Shown here: positions 15,752 through 22,031 of the stretch, one piece after another | Layout: the number at the start of each line of letters is the position of its first letter | Position numbering within the stretch: the stretch's first letter is position 1 | Source of the DNA: a virus | Reading direction: 5' to 3' (one strand) | IMG/VR virus record: IMGVR_UViG_3300034111_000815 | Coordinates: 1 to 38,813 of that record | Length of the DNA: 38,813 nucleotides | Program-made: the position numbers and the translations under genes | The notes under the pieces: model-generated | The model's database searches: none | Told to the model about the DNA's origin: nothing | Seen by the model: the letters and a program-made list of their open reading frames with translations, nothing else

Positions 15752-15892
15752 ATGAAACAACCACCAACAACCCCATACACAATACGTGTAGATACTGAAA
15801 AGCTACAAAGTGCAAACAGTAAAACAGATGCTAAACAACTTAGATTGAAAATGGCAAAATTAATTAACAAACAATTTGATAAATTAAAATGA
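15752..15892 (+). CDS. Small basic protein, 46 aa
   Basis: An open frame starting MKQPPTTPYTIRVDTEKLQS, then a Lys-rich helix ending INKQFDKLK. The short strand TIRVD followed by helices recalls ribbon-helix-helix proteins, but the segment is too short to be sure. Its TGA overlaps the next ATG (ATGA), so the two are translationally coupled. Confidence 0.55.
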   Translation: MKQPPTTPYTIRVDTEKLQSANSKTDAKQLRLKMAKLINKQFDKLK

Positions 15893-16131
15893 ACCTACTA
15901 ATCCCAACCATCCTCCTAATAGCTTGTATATTAATTATACGCTATATGTATAAAGAATCTAAACCAGTTGAAACTATACAAGAAGTTGAACTATCAGAAG
16001 AACAAATGTTTATTATCGAAGAACAGATGAAACGTGATATGCTGTTTTGTGCTAATTGGTGGAAAATACAAGGCAGGTTCAATACTGCTCAATATGTTAA
16101 ATACTTGGAGTTTAAAGCTAGTAAGGGGTAA
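15889..16131 (+). CDS. Small membrane-anchored protein, 80 aa
   Basis: Residues 3-20 (LLIPTILLIACILIIRYM) form one strong membrane segment followed by a positive charge, so the rest is probably cytoplasmic. That part is acidic, with a helix EEQMFIIEEQMKRDM and then WWKIQGRFNTAQYVKYL. It is coupled by ATGA to the gene before. Function is unknown. Confidence 0.6.
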   Translation: MNLLIPTILLIACILIIRYMYKESKPVETIQEVELSEEQMFIIEEQMKRDMLFCANWWKIQGRFNTAQYVKYLEFKASKG

Positions 16132-16146
16132 CTGAACGAGAAAATT

Positions 16147-16311
16147 ATGGCAGGAAAAATAATATTAGAAAAAATGAATATAAAAAAAGCAATAAAAAAT
16201 TTAGAGAATCATAATAAATGGCGTAAAGGCAAACATGATAAAATGATAAAGCCTAAAAAATTAAGTGAGTCGATTGATTTAATTATTAATGAAATAAAAA
16301 AACATATATGA
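16147..16311 (+). CDS. Small Lys-rich protein, 54 aa
   Basis: An open frame starting MAGKIILEKMNIKKAIKNLE, basic and helical, with an ATGA overlap to the next gene (16308-16311). An internal ATG ten codons in could also serve. Coupling is the best support; no family is recognised. Confidence 0.5.
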   Translation: MAGKIILEKMNIKKAIKNLENHNKWRKGKHDKMIKPKKLSESIDLIINEIKKHI

Positions 16312-16442
16312 AAGGATTTTTAGCACTATTTTTAGTAATAATATTTTTTTATTTACTAAATAAAAGTTTGTGGTTTTTTTTACTAGCTCCTGTATTAGCT
16401 ACCATATTAGCACTACTTTGTAACGATGGAAGAACAAAATGA
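16308..16442 (+). CDS. Small two-segment membrane protein, 44 aa
   Basis: An open frame starting MKGFLALFLVIIFFYLLNKS, followed by a second hydrophobic stretch WFFLLAPVLATILALL, so probably two membrane helices with a short basic tail. Its stop overlaps the left flank of the cassette array (GAGTGGTAAC at 16441-16450), so the array begins directly at this gene's end. Confidence 0.5.
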   Translation: MKGFLALFLVIIFFYLLNKSLWFFLLAPVLATILALLCNDGRTK

Positions 16443-16446
16443 GTGG

Positions 16447-16496
16447 TAACGGATTGCGGCTTTGAGCCGTTTCTTTATGGCTAAAAGGTGCTGTTA
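16447..16496 (+). repeat. Cassette junction hairpin S1
   Basis: TAACG ... GCTGTTA. Arms CTTTGAGCC and GGCTAAAAG pair with one mismatch. The left flank GAGTGGTAAC has no matching cassette start upstream, so this is the outer edge of the array. Confidence 0.6.
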
Positions 16497-16551
16497 TAAG
16501 CTGACGGTTACGAATGTTACTATGAGAAATTAATTTAAAAAAAACAACGAT

Positions 16552-16746
16552 ATGAAAACAGCAATGGAATTATTAATTGAAAAAATTGATAAAATGGAAA
16601 GTAATAATAGCATTATTAAAATATGGGCTAATGAATTACTTGAAAAAGAAAAAAAGCAAATAGAACAAGCTTTTGATTTTGGATATGATAGAGATGATAT
16701 GAGTGGCGAAGAATATTTTAATAATACATACAAAAATATTGATTAG
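16552..16746 (+). CDS. Cassette 1 gene: small acidic helical phage protein, 64 aa
   Basis: The protein is almost all helix: MELLIEKIDKMES ... LLEKEKKQIEQAFDFGYDRD, ending GEEYFNNTYKNID. The second half, a helix ending in a Gly-x-x-Asp turn followed by a Tyr-Phe-Asn-x-Thr-Tyr motif, is seen in many small phage proteins without known role. Cassette ends 16493 and 16767 are nearly the same as those of cassette 7, although the genes differ. Confidence 0.65.
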   Translation: MKTAMELLIEKIDKMESNNSIIKIWANELLEKEKKQIEQAFDFGYDRDDMSGEEYFNNTYKNID

Positions 16747-16763
16747 TAGCTACCGTTTGCTTA

Positions 16764-16890
16764 TAAAGTAAAAGCATTGGCGTTTGTTGCCAATTTGAAA
16801 AACAAATGTTTAATTTAACCAAAAATATTGATATGAAAATTGAAGTAAAAATTACCGATGATGCTGGCAATGTTCAGCAATACGTTGTTA
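16764..16890 (+). repeat. Cassette junction S2 (degenerate)
   Basis: Left core TAAAG instead of TAACG; right core GTTA at 16887 inside the cassette 2 gene. The arms keep register only in blocks (GCATTG...TTGCCA against TGGCAA...CAATAC). The left flank GCTTATAA still pairs with the start of cassette 1. Confidence 0.45.
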
Positions 16891-17036
16891 GCGGTTCGTT
16901 GGTTTCTCCTGATGCCATTCAAAAAGAGGCAGAAAGATTCCAAAAAGCGACTGCAAACAAAATGGCTATTGAATGCACAGCATTTGGTCAGGGAGCTTTA
17001 TGGATTAGAAGTTTGTTTCTTACCAATGACCGCTAA
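16833..17036 (+). CDS. Cassette 2 gene: small protein, 67 aa
   Basis: The protein begins MKIEVKITDDAGNVQQYVVS and continues with a helix (IQKEAERFQKATANKM) and a C-terminal aromatic region. The GNVQQYVVSGSL segment is encoded by the right arm of junction S2, so cassette DNA supplies part of the reading frame. I start at 16833; an ATG at 16806 lies in the shared cassette leader motif AATGTTTAATT and is less likely. Family unknown. Confidence 0.55.
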   Translation: MKIEVKITDDAGNVQQYVVSGSLVSPDAIQKEAERFQKATANKMAIECTAFGQGALWIRSLFLTNDR

Positions 17037-17061
17037 CGTTTTGCAGATTTGCGATGGGCGG
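17034..17061 (+). repeat. Cassette half-junction S3
   Basis: GACCGCTAACGTTTTGCAG matches the left half of other junctions and pairs with the cassette 2 start at 16887. No convincing right arm with GTTA follows before the next gene, so the site seems truncated or rearranged. The end given is approximate. Confidence 0.45.
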
Positions 17062-17120
17062 ATTAATAACTAAAAATTTGATATGAAATAGGTTGTAACG
17101 AATGTTTAATTAATACACAT

Positions 17121-17294
17121 ATGGAAAAGTTAAGTTTTGAAGATTGGAAAAATAATTTAAGTTACAGTAAAAATGCAAATTGTTATAATAATAAAAAGTT
17201 TAATGGACACGATAAAGATGATTTTTATTGGGCTAGTGAACTAAAAAAAGATGATGATTTGATGATTCAGTACGAGATCTACAAAAATAAATAA
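17121..17294 (+). CDS. Cassette 3 gene: small protein, 57 aa
   Basis: An open frame starting MEKLSFEDWKNNLSYSKNAN, polar and Asn/Lys/Asp-rich, ending in a short helix QYEIYKNK. It sits between half-junction S3 and junction S4. The leader contains CGAATGTTTAATTAAT, the motif shared by cassette leaders. No family is recognised. Confidence 0.55.
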   Translation: MEKLSFEDWKNNLSYSKNANCYNNKKFNGHDKDDFYWASELKKDDDLMIQYEIYKNK

Positions 17295-17313
17295 CAATGC
17301 TACAACTTACCTA

Positions 17314-17362
17314 TAACGTTTTGCAGCTAATAAATCGGCTTGCTGTTTATTAGCTGCTGTTA
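17314..17362 (+). repeat. Cassette junction hairpin S4
   Basis: TAACGTTTT, then a perfect 12-bp stem GCAGCTAATAAA/TTTATTAGCTGC with an 11-base loop, then T-GTTA. The stem is the same as in S7. The right flank GTTAGTACC pairs with GGTACTAAC at S5, not with the left flank of S4. Confidence 0.75.
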
Positions 17363-17406
17363 GTACCAGTAGCCAAATTAAAATTTAAAAACAAATATAA
17401 AAAAAT

Positions 17407-17751
17407 ATGAAAGCAGATATATTACAAATATTACACGAGGAAGCAACAACACAATATAATCCTGATGGTAAAGATGAAAGAGTTATTAATTCAGATGAAT
17501 TTGATACAGTTGCTAATCAAATAATAAACTTATTTAATAACCAATGGATTAGTGTTAATGATAAATTACCAGGAGAACGTGAAAGGGTTTTATGTTTATA
17601 TGAAGATGACTATGCGTTAATTGGGTTTGTAGATATTAATGGTAGTTTTACGCTTTATTGGGCAGATGGTAAAGCAACTGAGGATGAAGATAGACCAGTT
17701 ACACATTGGATGCCGTTGCCTAGTAAACCTATATCAAAAACCGAAGTGTAA
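17407..17751 (+). CDS. Cassette 4 gene: DUF551 family protein
   Basis: A 114-residue protein. An N-terminal helical part (LQILHEEATTQYN, ...VANQIINLF) precedes the DUF551 domain: NQWISVNDKLPGERERVLCL, a central strand pair, and the closing VTHWMPLPSKP. DUF551 is frequent in phages and prophages; its function is unknown. The cassette runs 17359-17775, with 15 of 16 end bases complementary and the mispair at the usual place. Confidence 0.85.
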   Translation: MKADILQILHEEATTQYNPDGKDERVINSDEFDTVANQIINLFNNQWISVNDKLPGERERVLCLYEDDYALIGFVDINGSFTLYWADGKATEDEDRPVTHWMPLPSKPISKTEV

Positions 17752-17771
17752 ACATCAAAGGCTATTGGTAC

Positions 17772-17860
17772 TAACGTTTGGCGTATATACGAGGTACGCC
17801 TTAACGGAATTATAAATTATAAACAAATGATTGTAGGCGTATCTTGTATATACGCTGTTA
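17772..17860 (+). repeat. Cassette junction hairpin S5
   Basis: TAACGTTTG followed by a 21-bp stem: GCGTATATAC (17781-17790) pairs GTATATACGC, continuing through GGTACGCCT against AGGCGTATC. Two of the pairs are G-T on the plus strand. Right core GTTA at 17857-17860. Confidence 0.75.
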
Positions 17861-17874
17861 GCGGATAGTTAAAA

Positions 17875-18030
17875 ATGAATATACACACATTAAAATCAAG
17901 AACAGTATGCCATAACAGTGAGAAATTTCTGTTGATGGTAGGACATAGACATTGGAACTTAGGTTTACAAGTACAAGATTGGGGAATTAGATTTATGCTG
18001 ATATGGTGGCACGTCTGCATTCATTTTTAA
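17875..18030 (+). CDS. Cassette 5 gene: small aromatic-rich protein, 51 aa
   Basis: An open frame starting MNIHTLKSRTVCHNSEKFLL and closing with RFMLIWWHVCIHF. Trp, His and Cys are frequent, and the C-terminus could enter a membrane. It fills its cassette from end to end: the start and stop lie inside or beside the terminal complementary arms. This cassette has the longest self-pairing ends, about 24 bases (17857-17880 with about 18018-18041). Function is unknown. Confidence 0.6.
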   Translation: MNIHTLKSRTVCHNSEKFLLMVGHRHWNLGLQVQDWGIRFMLIWWHVCIHF

Positions 18031-18037
18031 TTTCCGC

Positions 18038-18117
18038 TAACGTTATCGAGCTAACCGATGGCGTAAACCTAACCTAGTATATGAGCTGTAACGCTCGCTG
18101 TTGGTTAGGTTGGGTTA
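18038..18117 (+). repeat. Cassette junction hairpin S6 (second subtype)
   Basis: TAACGTTATCGAG then CTAACC pairing GGTTAG, followed by GTTGG and the right core GTTA. The spacers GTTATCGAG and GTTGK are shared with S13 and differ from the GTTTTGC...GCTGTTA subtype. AACCTAACC/GGTTAGGTT (9 bp) offers an alternative pairing. Confidence 0.6.
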
Positions 18118-18206
18118 TAACTTGTAGGAATGTTTGCTGAATGCTTTTTTAAGACACAAAATAAATAAATATAGCTTTGGACGAGCTTTGTAAAATCCAT
18201 AAAAAT

Positions 18207-18461
18207 ATGAGTGAATTTAAACAATACAGACGTAAAAGTATTTCAGAAATGCGCCAAATTATTGGTGGAGAAAGTTTAGCAGGTGTATCAATATCAGATG
18301 TTGATAAAAAATTGAAGGATGAATTTCCTAATGTTTTTAATCAGGGTTATGTAGCTAGAAATCCTAAAAACCATGAAGACCAATGGTATGTAGCAAAAGC
18401 ATATTTTGATGATAATTTAGAGGAAATACCAAATTTAGTAGGTAGAGATTCTAAACACTAA
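18207..18461 (+). CDS. Cassette 6 gene: widespread small phage protein, 84 aa
   Basis: Begins MSEFKQYRRKSISEMRQII, then SLAGVSISDVDKK and VARNPKNHEDQWYVAKAYFD. This pattern, with a basic start, a Ser-x-x-Asp turn and an ARNPKNH-D-W-VA core, marks a small protein found in many phages with no established activity. The ATG at 18207 has an A-rich upstream region; a longer frame from 18177 needs a TTG start and is rejected. Cassette ends 18114 and 18528 pair at 13 of 15 bases. Confidence 0.75.
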   Translation: MSEFKQYRRKSISEMRQIIGGESLAGVSISDVDKKLKDEFPNVFNQGYVARNPKNHEDQWYVAKAYFDDNLEEIPNLVGRDSKH

Positions 18462-18524
18462 AGTAAAATATAGAGCAGTAGGTAAACAGAATATTACTGA
18501 CAATGCCTACTGCCCTATTAGTTA

Positions 18525-18573
18525 TAACGTTTGGCAGCTAATAAATCGCTTTAGTGTTTATTAGCTGCTGTTA
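18525..18573 (+). repeat. Cassette junction hairpin S7
   Basis: TAACGTTTGGCAGCTAATAAA ... TTTATTAGCTGCTGTTA, with the same stem as S4 but a changed loop and different flanks. The right flank GTTATAAGCTG is shared with S1. Confidence 0.75.
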
Positions 18574-18627
18574 TAAGCTGACGGTTACGGATGTTACTAT
18601 GAAAAATTAATTTAAAAAACAATAAAT

Positions 18628-18972
18628 ATGAGTAAATTTAAAATAAATAAAAAATTATTGCTTAATGAGATAGGTTTTTCTGTACATACAAGATATTCAT
18701 CTGACGAAAAAACTGATGATATAGGAAGATGGGCAAGAATTATTTATTTTAATGGAATACAAATAGCTTGGATAAATGGTTATGTCAAACAAGATGAAAT
18801 GCCTATTATAGAAAACGGAAGAGTTGGTATTTGTAATTCATTTCATGTTAGTCCTTATTTCCCAACAAGTTCACAAGGCATTGTTGGATATGAGAAATTT
18901 GATACAATAGATGAATCAGTAAAATATGTGAAAGATTTATTTAATGATTTTATCAAAAATGTTTCAAAGTAG
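18628..18972 (+). CDS. Cassette 7 gene: hypothetical protein, 114 aa
   Basis: Begins MSKFKINKKLLLNEIGFSVH, continues with beta strands (RWARIIYFNGIQIAWINGYV) and ends in a helix (SVKYVKDLFNDFIKNV). The composition suggests a soluble alpha-beta protein. The family is not recognised. The leader and trailer of this cassette are almost the same as those of cassette 1, so different genes occupy matching cassette ends. Confidence 0.65.
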   Translation: MSKFKINKKLLLNEIGFSVHTRYSSDEKTDDIGRWARIIYFNGIQIAWINGYVKQDEMPIIENGRVGICNSFHVSPYFPTSSQGIVGYEKFDTIDESVKYVKDLFNDFIKNVSK

Positions 18973-18986
18973 CTACCGTTTGCTTA

Positions 18987-19057
18987 TAACGTTTTGCGGC
19001 TAATGGCTGGCGGCAATAAGCGTTTAGTAGGTAGCCGCTTGACATTAGGTGCTGTTA
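18987..19057 (+). repeat. Cassette junction hairpin S8
   Basis: TAACGTTTTGCGG ... GTGCTGTTA with CTAATG/CATTAG and GCGGC/GCCGC stems. The right flank GTTATGTTTT pairs with the cassette 8 end GGAACATAAC. Confidence 0.65.
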
Positions 19058-19104
19058 TGTTTTCGGTTTTTAGGGTAGACTATTAATAATTAAAATATAA
19101 ACAA

Positions 19105-19437
19105 ATGGAAAAATTTAGATTAAGTTTAAAAGACAAAGATGATAATATTTACCACCAAGAAGTAGAAGGTGAAAGAATAATGATTAATGATTTAGAAGCA
19201 TTCGTTTTTAGAGATAATGATTACGATTACGAAGGAGAAGAAATTGAGGGATGGAATGTTTCACATTTAGAAACTGGAATGCGTATGGCTTCGGATTTGT
19301 ATAAAGAATATGCTATTGCAAAAGCTAAAACTAATTATGAAAAATATCCCGAATGTATTGAAAAAGGAAGGCAATTGTGTATTGAAAAAGGTATTGCTTT
19401 GCCAGTTAATCGTGTGTCGGAAAAAACTGGAACATAA
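19105..19437 (+). CDS. Cassette 8 gene: acidic hypothetical protein, 110 aa
   Basis: Begins MEKFRLSLKDKDDNIYHQEV, with an acidic middle (RDNDYDYEGEEIEGWNVSHL) and a helical, more basic C-terminus containing two Cys and ending VNRVSEKTGT. The last residues and the stop are encoded in the pairing end of the cassette (GGAACATAACG). Function is unknown. Confidence 0.65.
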   Translation: MEKFRLSLKDKDDNIYHQEVEGERIMINDLEAFVFRDNDYDYEGEEIEGWNVSHLETGMRMASDLYKEYAIAKAKTNYEKYPECIEKGRQLCIEKGIALPVNRVSEKTGT

Positions 19438-19560
19438 CGTTTCGCATATTGCCGAAGGTGGGGTTTTGTACCACTAATGTTTAATTGAAATACAAAACTT
19501 AATAATATGGAAAATATTGATTTGAAAAACGAAACCCCCACTTTTGGCAATGTGCTGTTA
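19435..19560 (+). repeat. Cassette junction hairpin S9 (spans next gene's start)
   Basis: Left arm GCATATTGCCGAAGGTGGGG pairs with the right arm ending GGCAATGTGC, mainly Watson-Crick with three G-T pairs and one bulge. The 126-bp site includes the ATG at 19507 of the next gene in its loop; right core GTTA 19557-19560. Confidence 0.75.
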
Positions 19561-19782
19561 CCTGCTGTACCTTTTATGGCTAAGTGGAAAGGGCATTACG
19601 GAGCTGTCAAAGTGAAAGCTCTTAATGAAGATAAAGCAATTGTGGAAATACGATTTGCTGACCCATATCTAAATTACGAAAAAGAAGCGAATACAAAAGA
19701 TTTGGAATTATATCCTGAACACAACTGCATTCCTGACAGCTTTAACGGTCATTGTCCTGTGTGTGGGAGGTATTGCAGGTAA
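19507..19782 (+). CDS. Cassette 9 gene: small zinc-finger-like protein, 91 aa
   Basis: The N-terminus (NETPTFGNVLLPAV) is encoded by the right arm and core of junction S9, that is, by recombination-site DNA. The rest has a small SH3-like beta core (MAKWKGHYGAVKVKAL ... IVEIRFADPYLNY) and a C-terminal CIPDSFNGHCPVCGRYC cluster that could bind zinc. The frame opens inside the S9 loop. Cassette ends 19557 and 19783 pair at 13 of 15 bases. Function is unknown. Confidence 0.65.
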   Translation: MENIDLKNETPTFGNVLLPAVPFMAKWKGHYGAVKVKALNEDKAIVEIRFADPYLNYEKEANTKDLELYPEHNCIPDSFNGHCPVCGRYCR

Positions 19783-19903
19783 CGGCTGCGGCTATGACCA
19801 GTGGCGGATTACGAGTACAAAACTATCAAAATAAGATACAGAATGAACGAAGCAAATAACTTACAAACACCCACGCAGCCGCCATTGGTTATAGCCGATG
19901 TTA
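19780..19903 (+). repeat. Cassette junction hairpin S10 (spans next gene's start)
   Basis: Left arm 19789-19807 and right arm 19879-19897 pair over 19 bases with two G-T pairs. Left core TAACG at 19780, right core GTTA at 19900-19903. The start codon of the methyltransferase lies in the loop. Confidence 0.8.
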
Positions 19904-20538
19904 GCCGCTGCCCTTCTATTAATTTTTTCAATGTGGATTGCATTGAGTTTATGAAAACTAAGCCTGATAAATGCTATGATTTGGCTATTGTTGACCCTCC
20001 TTATGGGATTGGATTAGTAAAGACAGAAGCTGGCAATTGGGGGCAAAGAAAAGAAAATAAGGGAAGTATTGATAGTAAGACGCAATGGGACTTTGAACGC
20101 CCCAGTAAAGAGTATTTTAACGAACTTTTTAGGGTAAGTAAAAATCAAATTATATGGGGGGGTAATTACTTTATTGATTTGATTCAAAAGCCTACAAGTT
20201 GCTTTATAGTTTGGGATAAAAAAAACGGTGAAAGCTATTTTTCGGATTGTGAAATTGCTTGGACATCTTTTACAACTGCTACCAGAATGTTTAAAAAAAG
20301 AACAGTGATGACTGATAGAAGACATATTTGTCAAAAGCCAATAGACTTATATAGATACTGCTTAAAGTATGCTGAAAGTGGAATGAAAATATTAGACACT
20401 CACGGCGGTTCTTTTACAATTGCAATAGCCTGTGAACTCGAAGGCTTCGACTTAGATATTTGCGAGATTGATTCAGAATTCTTTAAAAACGGAGTAGATG
20501 CTTTCAATTTACACAAAAGACAGCAGCGGCTTTTTTAG
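19843..20538 (+). CDS. Cassette 10 gene: DNA methyltransferase (N4/N6 amino type)
   Basis: About 231 residues. Motif IV is DPPYG at 51-55, and the AdoMet-binding motif comes later (ILDTHGGSFTIAIAC, about 183-197), so the order is that of beta-class amino methyltransferases. It should methylate adenine or cytosine amino groups and protect phage DNA or regulate expression. No cognate nuclease lies beside it, so it is an orphan. Residues 1-24 are encoded by junction S10 (PPLVIADVSRC covers arm and core). I use ATG 19843, not the GTG at 19801. It is the longest cassette cargo. Confidence 0.87.
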   Translation: MNEANNLQTPTQPPLVIADVSRCPSINFFNVDCIEFMKTKPDKCYDLAIVDPPYGIGLVKTEAGNWGQRKENKGSIDSKTQWDFERPSKEYFNELFRVSKNQIIWGGNYFIDLIQKPTSCFIVWDKKNGESYFSDCEIAWTSFTTATRMFKKRTVMTDRRHICQKPIDLYRYCLKYAESGMKILDTHGGSFTIAIACELEGFDLDICEIDSEFFKNGVDAFNLHKRQQRLF

Positions 20539-20547
20539 GGTTGCGGC

Positions 20548-20675
20548 TAACGTGCCGCAGCTATGCCCAGTTGGGCAATTTGAAACACAAAAATATCAAC
20601 TTAAAAATAAAGTAACAATGGAACACGAAAATTTGAATACCGCAGAAACTGCCCAATTGGGTATAGGTGCTGTTA
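20548..20675 (+). repeat. Cassette junction hairpin S11 (spans next gene's start)
   Basis: Arms 20561-20577 and 20650-20666 pair over 17 bases with two G-T pairs; cores TAACG and GCTGTTA. The loop holds the ATG at 20618. Confidence 0.8.
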
Positions 20676-20950
20676 GCAGCCGTCCTTCATCACAATATAG
20701 GCTAATGATTTATTTTGCACATAGCACAATGGTTATGTATGCAAAAACAATCGTATCACACGAAAAAATGTCAGTAGGTGAATTTATGGAACAAAATAAA
20801 GATGTGGTTAAACGAGTGTTTGACGAAGGATTATCAATAATGGAATATGAACTTAGCCATCATCAACTTGAAAGGGCTTCGTTAGTTTATTTACAGTCTA
20901 AATATTTCCCTTCGTCAGTTTACGAGAAAGATGTTTATCGGCTGTCTTAG
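20618..20950 (+). CDS. Cassette 11 gene: hypothetical protein, 110 aa
   Basis: The N-terminus MEHENLNTAETAQLGIGAVS is translated from the loop, right arm and core of junction S11. The remainder is helical (MIYFAHSTMVMYAKTIVSHE, SIMEYELSHHQLERASLVYL) and ends SSVYEKDVYRLS. Longer frames begin inside the methyltransferase gene and are rejected. Cassette ends 20672 and 20963 pair at 13 of 14 bases near the core. The family is not recognised. Confidence 0.65.
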   Translation: MEHENLNTAETAQLGIGAVSSRPSSQYRLMIYFAHSTMVMYAKTIVSHEKMSVGEFMEQNKDVVKRVFDEGLSIMEYELSHHQLERASLVYLQSKYFPSSVYEKDVYRLS

Positions 20951-20959
20951 GATGGCTGC

Positions 20960-21038
20960 TAACGGATGGAGCTTGTGGCTGAAATAAACCTAACAATGCT
21001 ATTTTAACTATCACGCTTTTTGCCACAAGGTGCTGTTA
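20960..21038 (+). repeat. Cassette junction hairpin S12
   Basis: TAACGGATGGAG, then CTTGTGGC (20972-20979) pairing GCCACAAG (21022-21029), then GTGCTGTTA. A 42-base loop separates the arms. Confidence 0.65.
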
Positions 21039-21075
21039 GTTTACAGTAAAATAAACCAAATTAAAATAAAAAAAT

Positions 21076-21507
21076 ATGAATAGAGAAATTAAGTTTAGAG
21101 CGTGGCATAAATCAACAAACACAATGTTTAATGTACATGGTTGGTATAGTGAATTTGTATTTGAAGATACGTTAAATGGATGTGGAACAACTGAAACAAA
21201 TCCTTGTAAAATAGAAGATTGTGAACTGATGCAGTTTACTGGATTAAAAGATAGAAATGGAAAAGATATTTACGAAGGAGATATTTGTAAAGTTTTATAT
21301 ACCGACTGGATGAGTAAACCTAGTGGAGATGAAAGAACTATTGCTCAATATATGTTTGATATTGCAAAAGAATTGATAGTTGTTTATGATGTAAATGGAT
21401 TTTATTTTACTCATAAAATTGGAGGTTACTCACAAAGCATAGAGGTTGGACCACATGGATTTATACAAGTTATAGGCAATATTTACCAACCTATATTAAC
21501 TACCTAA
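21076..21507 (+). CDS. Cassette 12 gene: YopX family protein
   Basis: A 143-residue protein with the YopX pattern: MNREIKFRAWHKSTNTMFNV at the start, the core LMQFTGLKDRNGKDIYEGD in the middle and a closing VIGNIYQP. YopX proteins are common in phages of Firmicutes and Bacteroidetes; their role is unknown. The cassette ends (21035-21057 with 21522-21543) pair at about 21 of 23 positions, the best single example of self-pairing ends. Confidence 0.9.
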   Translation: MNREIKFRAWHKSTNTMFNVHGWYSEFVFEDTLNGCGTTETNPCKIEDCELMQFTGLKDRNGKDIYEGDICKVLYTDWMSKPSGDERTIAQYMFDIAKELIVVYDVNGFYFTHKIGGYSQSIEVGPHGFIQVIGNIYQPILTT

Positions 21508-21539
21508 GCTTAATGCTCGATGGTTTATTTTATTGAAAC

Positions 21540-21620
21540 TAACGTTATCGAGCCTTGCTTAGTTTGTAAACCAATTAATGTGAGTAGCTATTATAGCCAA
21601 ATTGAGCAAGGGTTGTGTTA
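21540..21620 (+). repeat. Cassette junction hairpin S13 (second subtype)
   Basis: TAACGTTATCGAG, then a 14-bp stem (21553-21566 with 21598-21611) with two wobble pairs, then GTTGT and GTTA (21617-21620). Same spacers as S6. Confidence 0.75.
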
Positions 21621-21674
21621 CCTGTTGGCGGTACAGAATGCTACTATAAGACTTTAATATAAAAAATAAAAAAC

Positions 21675-22031
21675 ATGGAAGTAATTTTAAAAAAGACAAA
21701 AATAACAAGTGCTGTTTTTAAACAAACATTAACTGCTAATTCATTTGATTTTGAAACATTTGAGGTTTTAGGATTTTGTGTAATTAATAACCAAAAATGG
21801 ATATTGATGTATAAATCATCGACTAAAGAATTAAGAAAGTATTTGATGTTTACTGACTTGAAAAATGAAGTAAATAACTCAGATTTGAGATATACTGTAA
21901 AAGTAATTTTTGACAATAATTACGTTCCTAAAACTTATGCAACAAAAGATGAAAATGAAAGTTTAGATTTTATTAAAACATTAAATACGGTTAAGCATAA
22001 AGCAGTTACTCATGGGCAAATATTTTTATAA
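21675..22031 (+). CDS. Cassette 13 gene: hypothetical protein, 118 aa
   Basis: Begins MEVILKKTKITSAVFKQTLT and contains beta-rich central strands (FEVLGFCVINNQKWILMYKS), ending in a helix and a short hydrophobic tail. It is a soluble alpha-beta protein of unknown family. The cassette ends at TAAC 22077-22080 (ACCGCTTGCAGGTAAC pairs with GTTACCTGTTGGCGGT at its start), but no junction hairpin follows, so this is the outer edge of the array. Confidence 0.65.
   Translation: MEVILKKTKITSAVFKQTLTANSFDFETFEVLGFCVINNQKWILMYKSSTKELRKYLMFTDLKNEVNNSDLRYTVKVIFDNNYVPKTYATKDENESLDFIKTLNTVKHKAVTHGQIFL

Noticed and set aside
17817-18020. Minus-strand open frame of 67 codons
   Set aside because: Antisense to cassette 5, whose plus-strand gene fills the cassette exactly.
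20498-20617. Upstream start for the cassette 11 gene
   Set aside because: It would lie inside the methyltransferase gene and cross the junction hairpin; the ATG at 20618 has the A-rich context of other cassette genes.
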